DNA from: an uncultured Lentisphaeria bacterium
Lineage (GTDB): Bacteria > Verrucomicrobiota > Lentisphaeria > Victivallales > UBA1829
Reading direction: 5' to 3'
DNA: 24,596 nucleotides
Assembly: GCA_905211485.1 (NCBI GenBank)
Contig: CAJMAW010000033.1
Span: 1-24,596, forward strand
A model generated the notes under the pieces. The model saw nothing but the letters and a program-made list of their open reading frames with translations, did no database searches and had not been told where the DNA came from. The position numbers and the translations under genes are program-made. Positions 16,056 to 23,101 of the stretch are shown piece by piece. The stretch's first letter is position 1. The number at the start of each line of letters is the position of its first letter.

Positions 16056-18235
16056 TTGAGGAGCTCCCAGATTTGAATTTCTCCATAGCGTTTGGCGAAG
16101 AGTTTACCGTCCCGGATGTCCAAGAAGAGGCAGGATGAGTTCTGGTTTTCTGTCCCGTAGCGGCGGAGAAGGGCGGGCGAGAGGGGATCGGAGAGGTCGA
16201 ATTCCGAGATTCCCGTCCGGGCGCTGGCATAGAGTTTCCCGTTCTCCGCACGGATGGCGGGAACCTGGCCGGGAAGGAAACGGGAGATGGTTCTGGCAAG
16301 TTTGGGAGCCGCGGGATCGGAAATGTCGAGAATCAGGAGGAGGGAGAAGGCGGAATAGCCCGGGGCTCCCGGCTGTGTGCAGGGAAGATAGAGGAAAGAC
16401 CCCTGAGAGGTGAAACTGAGACAGTCGGAGGGAAGGGAAAAGCCGGAGATCCTGCGGATGTTCCCGGGATCGGAGACATCGAGAATTTCGAGTGTTCTGT
16501 TCCCGTTCAGAATGGAAAGAGTCTTGTCGTCTTCCGAGGCTTCCGCCGCGATGATGTGCGTGCGTTTCCCCGGGCTTTCCGGGGGACGGTATTCTCCCAG
16601 TCGTTTGAATTCCGGGAGCCGGGAGAGGTCCTCGACGGTCACGCGTTTTCCTGCCGCGATGTAAAGGCGGCCGCTTCTGCTGTTGAAATCCAGATCGGCC
16701 GCGCTGACTTCCAGATCGCCGACCGGTTCGGGGGCGCGGGGATTGGAGATGTCCAGGAGCATGCCGTTGGCGAGGAGATAGCGGTCGTTGAAATTCATCA
16801 TGGCGCTGGCGGGTGTGACGATGCCTGTGTCGAAGCGGTCCGGCTGTCGCCCCATGAAAAATCTCATGCCGAAATTCTCCGTTTCTGTTTCCGGCTTTGC
16901 TTCCGCTCCTTTTGTCTTTTTCCCTTCAGCGGATTCCTTCTGCAGGGGGAATCCGTAGAGCAGGACAGTGCCGTATGCGGGATTCTGGGAATACACCATG
17001 TTTCCTGCCGCGACGACTGCTCCTTCCGAAAAAATGACTGGAAGCGTGGAAAGAATCCGCAAGCTGTTTTCTCCGGAAATGTCTCCGAGAGTCAGTTCTC
17101 CGGTCCGCGTATTCAGGAAAATCATGCGGGACTGATTAAAATCGGCATATTTCGGCGTATAGGCGCAGTTGTCCGGGAATTCCAGCACTTTGACATGGCT
17201 TCCGGAGAAGCCTTTGTCGCGGATGTCTTTCAGCGTTGTGAACAGCAGATTCCGTTTTCCCGTTTTCGCATCTTTTGCAAGGAGGCAGATCCGGCCATCC
17301 GCTTTCAAATGGACTGCTTCAGGAAGGAAATCCGAAACATGGCGTACCAGGGCGGAGGATTCGCCGGAAACCGCGTCAGAGTTGCCGCCCTTCTCCATTT
17401 TTTCCTTCCCTATAGGAAGGAAATTCAGTTTTCCGCTCCGGCCGTCCTTGAAGAGCAGGCCTTCCGTTCCGGCGGAAAGGAGAGAGACGGTTCCTTCTCC
17501 GCCGCGGGCAGGGGGAAGCCGTGTCAGCAGCTTCCCGTCTCTGGAAAACAGGGCCGCTTTGATTTCTCCAGGCGCATCCGGAGTGGTGTAGAAGATCCGG
17601 CCTCCGCCGGAGACGGCGAATTCAGAAACCGTCCGGAACTCCGGATGAAAAGAGGAAAAAACCGGGGCCCGAGGAACGGACGCGTCCAGAATGCGGAGCC
17701 CGTCCGAACTGAGCAGAAACAGGTGCTTCCCGTCTGGATCCGCCGCAATCTTCCGGGTATTGGGAGCCGGAAAGGCGGTGAGGATGTTCCGGTAAAACGC
17801 GGGATCTGGCGAATTCCCTTCCGGATATCCGGCGACAAGGAGCGAGAAGGTGCTTGTGAAATAGGCCGTGTCTCCGGCCGATGCGGCGGACATGATATAC
17901 CCTCTGGCGGGGATTCCGCCTGTACAGCGGATGACGTCTCCGGAAAGGTCGAAAAGCAGCACTCCCCATCCCCGGGACCAGGAACTCCCGAAGAGCGCCT
18001 TCGTCCCGTTCAGCAGCACGGGTCCGTTCTGACCGTGTGGAAAACAGATGCTTCTTTCCGGCGGAATGAGCGGGCAGGACGTTTCTTTTCCTCCTTCCCC
18101 GTTTCCTTCGGCGGGGGCTGCCAAGGCGGAAGAAGACGCGGAGATAAGAAAAAGCGGAAACAGCAGGAAAAACAGCGTTGAAAACCGTTTCCGGCACGGC
18201 GGGGCGATGGGGATTCCTTTCTTCATGGTCTTCAT
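16052..18235 (-). CDS. Large secreted LVIVD-repeat beta-propeller protein
   Basis: A 727-aa exported protein, first gene of the pair. Residues 1-40 form a signal peptide (MKTMKKG, hydrophobic STLFFLLFPLFLIS, then SSALAAPAE). The C-terminal third has clear LVIVD blades: LLDISNPRAPEPVGDLEV, LEILDVSDPGNIRRISGF, LLILDISDPAAPKLARTI and ISEFDLSDPLSPALLRRYG; an earlier one is LRILDASVPRAPVFSSF near 180. The middle is a less regular propeller with a charged, Lys/Glu-rich insert around 445-470. AGGA lies nine bases before the ATG, and a near-consensus promoter lies upstream. It may form a two-propeller protein that binds a partner at the cell surface; function is unknown. Confidence 0.86.
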   Translation of the reverse strand: MKTMKKGIPIAPPCRKRFSTLFFLLFPLFLISASSSALAAPAEGNGEGGKETSCPLIPPERSICFPHGQNGPVLLNGTKALFGSSWSRGWGVLLFDLSGDVIRCTGGIPARGYIMSAASAGDTAYFTSTFSLLVAGYPEGNSPDPAFYRNILTAFPAPNTRKIAADPDGKHLFLLSSDGLRILDASVPRAPVFSSFHPEFRTVSEFAVSGGGRIFYTTPDAPGEIKAALFSRDGKLLTRLPPARGGEGTVSLLSAGTEGLLFKDGRSGKLNFLPIGKEKMEKGGNSDAVSGESSALVRHVSDFLPEAVHLKADGRICLLAKDAKTGKRNLLFTTLKDIRDKGFSGSHVKVLEFPDNCAYTPKYADFNQSRMIFLNTRTGELTLGDISGENSLRILSTLPVIFSEGAVVAAGNMVYSQNPAYGTVLLYGFPLQKESAEGKKTKGAEAKPETETENFGMRFFMGRQPDRFDTGIVTPASAMMNFNDRYLLANGMLLDISNPRAPEPVGDLEVSAADLDFNSRSGRLYIAAGKRVTVEDLSRLPEFKRLGEYRPPESPGKRTHIIAAEASEDDKTLSILNGNRTLEILDVSDPGNIRRISGFSLPSDCLSFTSQGSFLYLPCTQPGAPGYSAFSLLLILDISDPAAPKLARTISRFLPGQVPAIRAENGKLYASARTGISEFDLSDPLSPALLRRYGTENQNSSCLFLDIRDGKLFAKRYGEIQIWELLK

Positions 18236-18280
18236 GGGAACTGATCCTGACTCCTTTTCCGTTCTGATTTCGGATGAGGT

Positions 18281-18309
18281 ATTGTAGACTGGAAAAGAGC
18301 GGAAGTCAA
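18281..18309 (-). promoter_or_regulatory. Strong sigma-70 promoter of the LVIVD operon
   Basis: On the minus strand TTGACT (18304-18309), exactly 17 bases, TACAAT (18281-18286): five of six matches in each box. Transcription would start near 18274, giving a leader of about 38 bases. It is the best promoter in the window. Confidence 0.78.
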
Positions 18310-18491
18310 TTTGTTTTCAAAAGGGAATCACACTTTTTTTCTGTTGTTTTTCTCCGGCGGATCCGGGATTTCAGCGGCAGGCCTCCTCCTGATTTTCCCG
18401 GCCGCTCTTTTCCGTTCTGCATCGGGATGGAACGGATGCGGGGAAAAGGAGGACGGGAACAAGAGCTTCCCTGTTGCGGAGGAGGTCTGCG
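18310..18491. other. Intergenic, no gene supported
   Basis: Part of the 385-bp gap between the LVIVD operon and the FrhB-like gene. The overlapping reading frames on both strands owe their length to the adjacent 12-bp repeat, which lacks stop codons in five of six frames. No other signal was seen. Confidence 0.5.
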
Positions 18492-18611
18492 GAAACGATC
18501 CGTCAGACAACTTGTCAAACGATTTGTCAGACGATTTGTCAGACGATTTGTCAAACGATTTGTCAAACGATTTGTCAAACGATTTGTCAAACGATTTGCG
18601 GAACGACCCGT
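18492..18611. repeat. Tandem array of ten 12-bp units
   Basis: Ten consecutive 12-bp units with consensus A(A/G)ACGATTTGTC. Units 3-8 (18516-18587) are identical except for A or G at position 2; units 1, 2, 9 and 10 have decayed by two to four bases. Because 12 is a multiple of three, it reads as tetrapeptide repeats (KRFV, SNDL, CQTI; minus strand DKSF, TNRL). It lies nine bases past the stop of the FrhB-like gene and about 180 bases upstream of the LVIVD promoter. It could be a protein-binding array or a variable-number repeat. Confidence 0.92.
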
Positions 18612-18620
18612 GAAACTCGG

Positions 18621-19874
18621 TCAATGATACTGGCGGACCGGCATTCCGCGGCGGATTCTGGCATCGATGACAGGGCCGTTGCAGACGGGTTTCCCGAGAT
18701 CGTGGACAGCGGAGAGAAAACTTTCCGCCTCCCGGTCTGTATCGCGGAAGAGACGGACGGCTCCGCTTTCCGCAGCGGCTTCGACGAAACGGCTTCCGGT
18801 TTCGCTGCGGACGACGATCATCGTCATGCCGCGTCTGGCCAGTGCGATCCGTTCATCGGCTTCGGCCTCTTCATCGGAGTATTTTCCGAGGAGGGAGGGG
18901 CAGAGAACGGGGTGGTGCCAGGTGTCTCCGACCACGATGTCCGCGACACTGGCGACTTTCTCGAGACAGACCCTGCATTCCTCCGGCGTGAAACGCGCAA
19001 GCTGACCGAGGAGACTGTTGACAAAGGGCGCGTCAGCATCTTTTCCGTTTTTGAGCTTCACTTTGAAGTCACCCGGGAAGGGACGCGCGCGGTAGCGGAT
19101 GGCGGCGACATCCTCCAGCTTCACGCCGACGGCGTTTTGAATCAGCCACTCCGTTCCGTGCCTCGACCAGTGTGCTCCGCAGATGTTGCTGATGATGAGT
19201 TTGATCCTGGATCCGAGTTCCTTGAATTCGGGATTCAGCATCATTTTCCGGATGGCGATGGCGTGGCAGGGCGTGGCTGTGACAGCAATCCGTTCGAGTC
19301 CTCTTTCAAAGGCCTCCTTGAGCCCGAGCAGCTGGGGATGCGGCTGGTATTTGCTCCCGGCGCAGCGGAGCACCTCCTCCCGGGTTGTGGCGACGACCGC
19401 TTTGGCTTCGTAGGGTGTTTCCGGATCGAATCCGGCAAGGACGGCGCCGTCGATCAGTCCGTTTTCCAGCGCATGGATCAGCAGTGCGGATGTGACGCCT
19501 CCGGAGACGGCGTTTTCGTGAATTTCCTTTTCCAGCGCATATCCGCTGTAGACGGCGCGGACGATTCCCCCTTTGTCTTCTCCGTGTTCCACCGGCAGAT
19601 CCGGCGAAGTGCCCGGGAAAAGATGCTTTCTGGTGCGTCCGAAGAACTTCGTTTCAATCTCCGAGAGCGGGACGTCCCGGGCGGGACAGACCTGATAACA
19701 GCGTTCGCATTGTCCCTCGGAACAGCTCCCTGCCAGTTCCGGATTGCGCCCCCAGGAGTATTTCTTCAGCGTGATCGCCCCTTCCGGACAGACGACTGCG
19801 CATGCCCCGCATTCCACGCAGAGCCCCGTATTGATGCATTCCGACTTCAGACGGTCAAATCCTTCCTGCGACAT
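18621..19874 (-). CDS. FrhB-like iron-sulfur protein (coenzyme F420 hydrogenase/dehydrogenase beta-subunit family)
   Basis: A 417-aa cytoplasmic protein. Two [4Fe-4S] ferredoxin motifs lie at the N-terminus: C19-x2-C22-x2-C25-x3-C29-P and C56-x2-C59-x3-C63-P. Then comes the FrhB core: SGYALEKEIHENAVSGGVTS (110-129), CAGSKYQP (C171), VTATPCHAIAIRK, ISNICGAHW and, near the end, ECRVCLEKVASVADIVVGDTW. In archaea the family passes electrons between F420H2 and a partner; in bacteria orphan members are common and of unknown substrate. The frame opens at 19970, but the ATG at 19874 has AAGGA five bases before it and precedes the first cluster closely, so it is preferred. No hydrogenase or formate dehydrogenase partner is adjacent. 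Divergent from an AraC regulator. Confidence 0.87.
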   Translation of the reverse strand: MSQEGFDRLKSECINTGLCVECGACAVVCPEGAITLKKYSWGRNPELAGSCSEGQCERCYQVCPARDVPLSEIETKFFGRTRKHLFPGTSPDLPVEHGEDKGGIVRAVYSGYALEKEIHENAVSGGVTSALLIHALENGLIDGAVLAGFDPETPYEAKAVVATTREEVLRCAGSKYQPHPQLLGLKEAFERGLERIAVTATPCHAIAIRKMMLNPEFKELGSRIKLIISNICGAHWSRHGTEWLIQNAVGVKLEDVAAIRYRARPFPGDFKVKLKNGKDADAPFVNSLLGQLARFTPEECRVCLEKVASVADIVVGDTWHHPVLCPSLLGKYSDEEAEADERIALARRGMTMIVVRSETGSRFVEAAAESGAVRLFRDTDREAESFLSAVHDLGKPVCNGPVIDARIRRGMPVRQYH

Positions 19875-19900
19875 GAGATCCTTTTCCTCCATGAATGAGA

Positions 19901-19929
19901 TTGCATTTTCTTTCGCGGCAGGATATAAT
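19901..19929 (+). promoter_or_regulatory. Promoter of the cupin-type AraC regulator
   Basis: TTGCAT (19901-19906), 17 bases, TATAAT (19924-19929, perfect -10). Transcription would start near 19936, 48 bases before the ATG. It lies just outside the chosen start of the divergent FrhB-like gene, supporting that shorter start. Confidence 0.65.
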
Positions 19930-19983
19930 ATCCCCATCTCCGTTCCCCGGAAATAGGACAAATGTGTCATTCATGGGAAGAAC

Positions 19984-20889
19984 ATGTCAAAATATCCCCG
20001 GCCGCAGATGTATCATTATCTGAACCCATGGGAAGGCGAAACGATGCGTTCGCCCTATCTGTGTTTCCTGCCGAGACGCTGCGGATATGAGCTGCATACG
20101 CGCCCCTCCGATTTCCGCATCGACGGCGCAACGCGCGGACCGCAGTGCCGCGCTTTGTTCAAATACACGATTTCGGGCGAGGGATGCTGCCGCCTGAATC
20201 ATTCCCTTGTCCCTTTGAAACCCGGGGATGCTCTGCTCCTTTCCGTTCCGGGGGATTATTGTTATTTCTTCCCGAAGCATGCGGAGAAATGGGAATTTCT
20301 CTTTCTCAGTTTCTGGCATCCGGCTGCCGCGGAGATGATCGGAAAGATGGCGGAGGAGTTCGGGAATGTCGTCGCACTCTCTCCGGACGGGGAGGCTCTG
20401 TCGAAGGCCTGGAGCCTCTACGAGTTCTACCGGAACGGAAATGAAATGAATGCGGACCGGTATGCAGTTTCCAGAACCGGATATGATTTCCTGATGAGTC
20501 TCTGCCGTGAAGCGCAAGAAGACGGTCCGGGAATGGGATGGAGCAGCCGTGCCCGCCGCGGGGAGGAGAATCTGGTCGGGGTGGTGACGGCGTACTGCAG
20601 AAGGCATCTTGACCGTCCCGTGTCGGTGGAGGCGCTTGCGAAACTCTGCGGATACAGCAGATGGCATTTTTCCAAACGGTTTCACCGTCTTTCCGGGAAG
20701 TCGCCGGGAGAATTCATGACGGAGCTCCGTCTGGATGCGGCTCTTCAGTATCTTCAGCAGTCCGGGGGGCCCTCTCCCGGCATCAAGGAGATTGCCGCAA
20801 GCTGCGGCTTTTCGGACACAGGGTATTTCATCCGCCGTTTCCGCGCCCGTTTCGGAGTCACGCCGGGCCGTTTCCGTGAACTGCTCTGA
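19984..20889 (+). CDS. AraC-family transcriptional regulator with cupin-type sensor domain
   Basis: A 301-aa regulator. Residues about 25-110 form an AraC-type cupin (LFKYTISGEGCCRLNHSLVPLKPGDALLLSVPGDYCYFF contains the typical strand pattern and LKPGD turn). Residues about 200-300 are the AraC DNA-binding domain: VSVEALAKLCGYSRWHFSKRF and IKEIAASCGFSDTGYFIRRFR, ending FGVTPGRFREL. GGGAAG precedes the ATG by about five bases. It probably senses a sugar and controls the divergent FrhB-like gene, itself, or nearby genes; this is inferred from position only. Confidence 0.92.
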   Translation: MSKYPRPQMYHYLNPWEGETMRSPYLCFLPRRCGYELHTRPSDFRIDGATRGPQCRALFKYTISGEGCCRLNHSLVPLKPGDALLLSVPGDYCYFFPKHAEKWEFLFLSFWHPAAAEMIGKMAEEFGNVVALSPDGEALSKAWSLYEFYRNGNEMNADRYAVSRTGYDFLMSLCREAQEDGPGMGWSSRARRGEENLVGVVTAYCRRHLDRPVSVEALAKLCGYSRWHFSKRFHRLSGKSPGEFMTELRLDAALQYLQQSGGPSPGIKEIAASCGFSDTGYFIRRFRARFGVTPGRFRELL

Positions 20890-20987
20890 GAGGTCTGGAG
20901 TCTTCTTCCGCGCCTTCCGTCACCGCCGCCGGCCGTGTCTCCAGGGGAAAAAACCGGTGTGGATACAAATGAAGAGGGAAGGGGCAG

Positions 20988-21017
20988 ATACGCGTGTATG
21001 TGCGTGTGTATATATGT
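20988..21017. other. 30-bp perfect alternating purine-pyrimidine tract
   Basis: Every step from A20988 to T21017 alternates purine and pyrimidine, mostly as GT/AC, GC and AT steps. This is a potential Z-DNA-forming or flexible sequence. It lies between the AraC stop codon and its terminator. Confidence 0.7.
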
Positions 21018-21025
21018 CCACTGTC

Positions 21026-21070
21026 CACGGGGGGATTCGGCTTTTTCTTCCGTTTTCCCGTGTTTTTTTT
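21026..21070 (+). terminator. Intrinsic terminator of the cupin-type AraC gene
   Basis: CACGGGGGGA (21026-21035) pairs with TTTTCCCGTG (21053-21062) over ten positions, including three G-T pairs; an inner CGG/CCG extends it. Eight T follow (21063-21070). It lies 137 bases after the stop codon and 16 bases short of the end of the convergent lipoprotein gene. Confidence 0.75.
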
Positions 21071-21086
21071 ACTTTTCCCGCCTTGT

Positions 21087-21533
21087 TCAGGTCTTTGCTT
21101 TCCGCTCCGCGGCCTCCCTCATGAAATAGAAGGAGTTGATGAAGGACTTGGCACGGGACTCGTCATAAGTGAAGATCCGGAGGATGATGCGGCCGTTTTT
21201 TTCGAGGGCGATGCAGAATTTTCCGCTCCGGTGCCGATAGAGTTTCAATGCATCGGGAGTGGTCCAGTAGAACGAGCGCTCCACTCCGCGCGTGTCTCGG
21301 AAGCGCATGGCCTCTGCGTCCACGGTGGCGGAGACGGGTGGATTCCGGACTGGCTGTTCCAGCAGCATTGTGCGGATCAGTGTTTCCGCCGACTGTTCCG
21401 TGATTCCTGCGGTCACCTCTGAATACTCCAGGAGCCGGTAGCGGGCACATCCCGTGCTGAAGAACATCAGGATAAGGCATGCCGCCGGAAGAAGAAGGAG
21501 GGCAAAATGTGCAGGGGAAGGAATTCTTTTCAT
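21087..21533 (-). CDS. Putative lipoprotein, 148 aa, unknown function
   Basis: The N-terminus is a lipoprotein signal: MKRIPSPAHF, hydrophobic ALLLLPAACLILMFF, then lipobox STGC with C29 as the likely lipidated residue. The mature 120 residues (YRLLEYSEVTAGITEQSAET onward) contain a beta-rich part (SATVDAEAMRFRDTRGVERS, KFCIALEKNGRIILRIFTYD) and a basic helical end. I do not recognise the family. The open frame runs up to 21713, but AAAGGGATCC before 21533 and the signal peptide fix the start there. It forms a single-gene unit with its own promoter. Probably anchored in a membrane facing the periplasm. Confidence 0.8.
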   Translation of the reverse strand: MKRIPSPAHFALLLLPAACLILMFFSTGCARYRLLEYSEVTAGITEQSAETLIRTMLLEQPVRNPPVSATVDAEAMRFRDTRGVERSFYWTTPDALKLYRHRSGKFCIALEKNGRIILRIFTYDESRAKSFINSFYFMREAAERKAKT

Positions 21534-21625
21534 GGTTTTGGATCCCTTTTGTTTTTCCTGTCGTTTTTCTGGATGAATGTCACGGATAAGAAGAAGAGGA
21601 CCTTGCCGACTCTTCCCGCTTTGAC

Positions 21626-21654
21626 AATATAAAACCATGCTCCTGCAATTGCAA
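21626..21654 (-). promoter_or_regulatory. Promoter candidate of the lipoprotein gene
   Basis: On the minus strand TTGCAA (21649-21654), 17 bases, TATATT (21626-21631). The leader would be about 85 bases. Confidence 0.55.
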
Positions 21655-21731
21655 GTTGTCCGGGAGAGAGGAGGAGGCTGTTTTGAGCTTCCTTTCCGTC
21701 TTCCTTCCTGCATGAATCCGGCAGAACAGAA

Positions 21732-22559
21732 TCAGAAAATGAGTTCGGATTTTTCTCCGTGGATCCGGCGGAATTCACCGGGAGGCATTCCGGTGTGTTC
21801 TCTGAAAAAACGGGAAAAGTAATATTCGCTGGAAAAATGGAGCGCCTTTGCAATTTCCCGGACCGGCTGTGACGGGTTTGAGAGCATTTCCGAAGCTTTC
21901 CTGAGCAGCTGTCTTGCAAGGAACTGTTTGGGGGAAATCCGGAAATCGCGTGTGAATTTTCTGCTGAACGACTCTCTCCGCATGTTCATGAAATCCGCCA
22001 GGTCCGTCACCGTGATTTCCGCAGAGGCATCTTTCTGTTCCAGCCAGGCGAAGAGTTCCGCATATTCTTTTCCCGCAGGCTGTTTTAATCTCTCTTTTTC
22101 CGGGATGAAGGAAAGAGCTCTGCCCGCGACGGCAGAGAGGAAGCCTTCACAGTCCAGTGCCGCTGAAAGCGGATCGGGATTCCGCCAGATCCGTTCCGCT
22201 CGTTGCGCCAGACCCTTTTCCCGGAAGACGCAGATCCCCGGAAGACGCGAAAGCAGATCATCCCCGTAAAACCATTCCAGATTGAAGTGGAATGAGAGAA
22301 AGCAGACCTCCTTTCCCAGTTTCACCTGCGCATTGCAGAATGCCGGAAGCAGGAAAGTTGTCTTCTCCCATGCGGGATATTCCCGTGCGGAATCTGCGAA
22401 CAGGCTTCCTTCCCCCGGGTTCTTCAGAATCAGAATCAGGCGGTTGACCGGATGACGGCTCCTCAGATTGCAGGGCCAGGTCCCGCGCGCCAGATACACC
22501 AGACGCAGTTTCAGATGATTGAACGCCAGAATCTGTTCCGGATGTTTGACTGCTGCCAT
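21732..22559 (-). CDS. AraC-family transcriptional regulator
   Basis: A 275-aa regulator. The N-terminal 150 residues resemble an AraC sensor domain (RHPVNRLILILKNPGEGSLF, then KTTFLLPAFCNAQVKLGKE, a cupin-like pattern) but the type is not certain. The DNA-binding domain is at about 175-268: ITVTDLADFMNMRRESFSRKF and VREIAKALHFSSEYYFSRFFR, then TGMPPGEFRRIHG. AGGAGA lies about 13 bases before the ATG at 22559, which is a bit far; an out-of-frame ATG lies between. It faces the Gfo/Idh/MocA gene across a long divergent region with repeated motifs, which makes that gene its probable target. Confidence 0.9.
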   Translation of the reverse strand: MAAVKHPEQILAFNHLKLRLVYLARGTWPCNLRSRHPVNRLILILKNPGEGSLFADSAREYPAWEKTTFLLPAFCNAQVKLGKEVCFLSFHFNLEWFYGDDLLSRLPGICVFREKGLAQRAERIWRNPDPLSAALDCEGFLSAVAGRALSFIPEKERLKQPAGKEYAELFAWLEQKDASAEITVTDLADFMNMRRESFSRKFTRDFRISPKQFLARQLLRKASEMLSNPSQPVREIAKALHFSSEYYFSRFFREHTGMPPGEFRRIHGEKSELIF

Positions 22560-22798
22560 GATGTCATGAATTCTCCTCTGCTTTTCCTGTGCCGGAATCC
22601 GGAACGGGAAACGTTTTTTTGTTTCTCCCTTCGCCGCTGCCGCCGTCTGTGCCTGATCCTGTGCCTGATTGCGGATTCATGAGGAAAATCCGTGCAGGGA
22701 GGTTGTTTCCCGGAAGTCGGATTCTTTCCTCTTCATCGTTTTTCACCATTTCCGCGGTCAGAACTTTCTTCCGGGGAAAAAACAAGCGGCATGAGAGG

Positions 22799-22920
22799 AG
22801 GATAAGCCGGAAACGCTTTTTTTCAAGACCCTTTTCTGATGAATCTCACATGAATATCACAAAAGGATAAGATTTTTCCGAATCCGTGTATTTTTCTTTT
22901 TTCTTACGGCCTTATCCTTT
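22799..22920. promoter_or_regulatory. Three AGGATAAG boxes, two forming a 10-bp inverted repeat
   Basis: AGGATAAG is at 22799-22806 and 22864-22871, and its reverse complement at 22911-22918. The second and third extend to a perfect 10-bp inverted repeat, AAAGGATAAG (22862-22871) with CTTATCCTTT (22911-22920), 39 bases apart. Candidate binding sites for the divergent AraC regulator or another protein. Confidence 0.55.
22840..22860. promoter_or_regulatory. Tandem TGAATNTCAC half-sites, 11 bp apart
   Basis: TGAATCTCAC (22840-22849) and TGAATATCAC (22851-22860) match at nine of ten positions and sit one helical turn apart on the same face. Tandem direct half-sites are the usual arrangement for AraC-family binding. 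Confidence 0.5.
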
Positions 22921-22962
22921 CTGGCATAAATGTTGTGATGCAGCGCGTCTGGAACAGAGAAA

Positions 22963-22993
22963 GAGGAGGAAGAGGAGGAAGAGGAGGAAGAGG
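22963..22993 (+). repeat. GAGGAGGAA tandem repeat (3.4 copies)
   Basis: Three exact 9-bp units (22963-22989) plus GAGG, within a purine-rich leader of the Gfo/Idh gene. It resembles many overlapping ribosome-binding cores but is more than 100 bases from the start codon. Confidence 0.8.
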
Positions 22994-23051
22994 GCTGACG
23001 TTCCCCCCCGGCAGGATCTTTCCATCAGGCGCGGGAAATCGGAGAAAGTTC

Positions 23052-23085
23052 AGAAAATCAGAAGAAGAGAGAAAATCAGAAGAAG
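23052..23085 (+). repeat. 18-bp tandem duplication before the Gfo/Idh start
   Basis: The 16-mer AGAAAATCAGAAGAAG occurs at 23052-23067 and 23070-23085, period 18, ending 16 bases before the ATG. The second copy runs into AGGGACAGGGAAAA, which contains the likely ribosome site. Confidence 0.8.
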
Positions 23086-23101
23086 GGACAGGGAAAACGA
23101 T

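Larger units (their letters stand above)
22560..23101. promoter_or_regulatory. Long divergent control region with repeated motifs
   Basis: This 542-bp gap separates the AraC and Gfo/Idh genes. Near the AraC gene, CTGTGCCTGAT occurs twice with a 12-bp period (22647-22657, 22659-22669). Further on are three copies of AGGATAAG, a direct TGAAT repeat, a purine-rich GAGGAGGAA array and an 18-bp tandem duplication (separate entries). The Gfo/Idh frame is open back to 22886, but that part encodes only Lys/Arg-rich low complexity and is not called. Confidence 0.6.

Noticed and set aside
18492..18611. CRISPR array
   Set aside because: Units are only 12 bp and directly adjacent with no spacers; no cas genes are near.
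18328..18624. 98-codon minus-strand frame with DKSF repeats, starting at a TTG overlapping the FrhB-like stop
   Set aside because: Five of six frames are open simply because of the 12-bp repeat, and there is no ribosome site or ATG; kept only as an idea within the repeat finding.
21621..21649. Plus-strand promoter-like pair TTGACA-17-TGCAAT
   Set aside because: No plus-strand gene follows, and the same bases serve a better minus-strand promoter for the lipoprotein.
22886..23101. N-terminal extension of the Gfo/Idh protein
   Set aside because: It encodes only Lys/Arg-rich low complexity from purine repeats; the Rossmann motif begins nine residues after the ATG at 23102.
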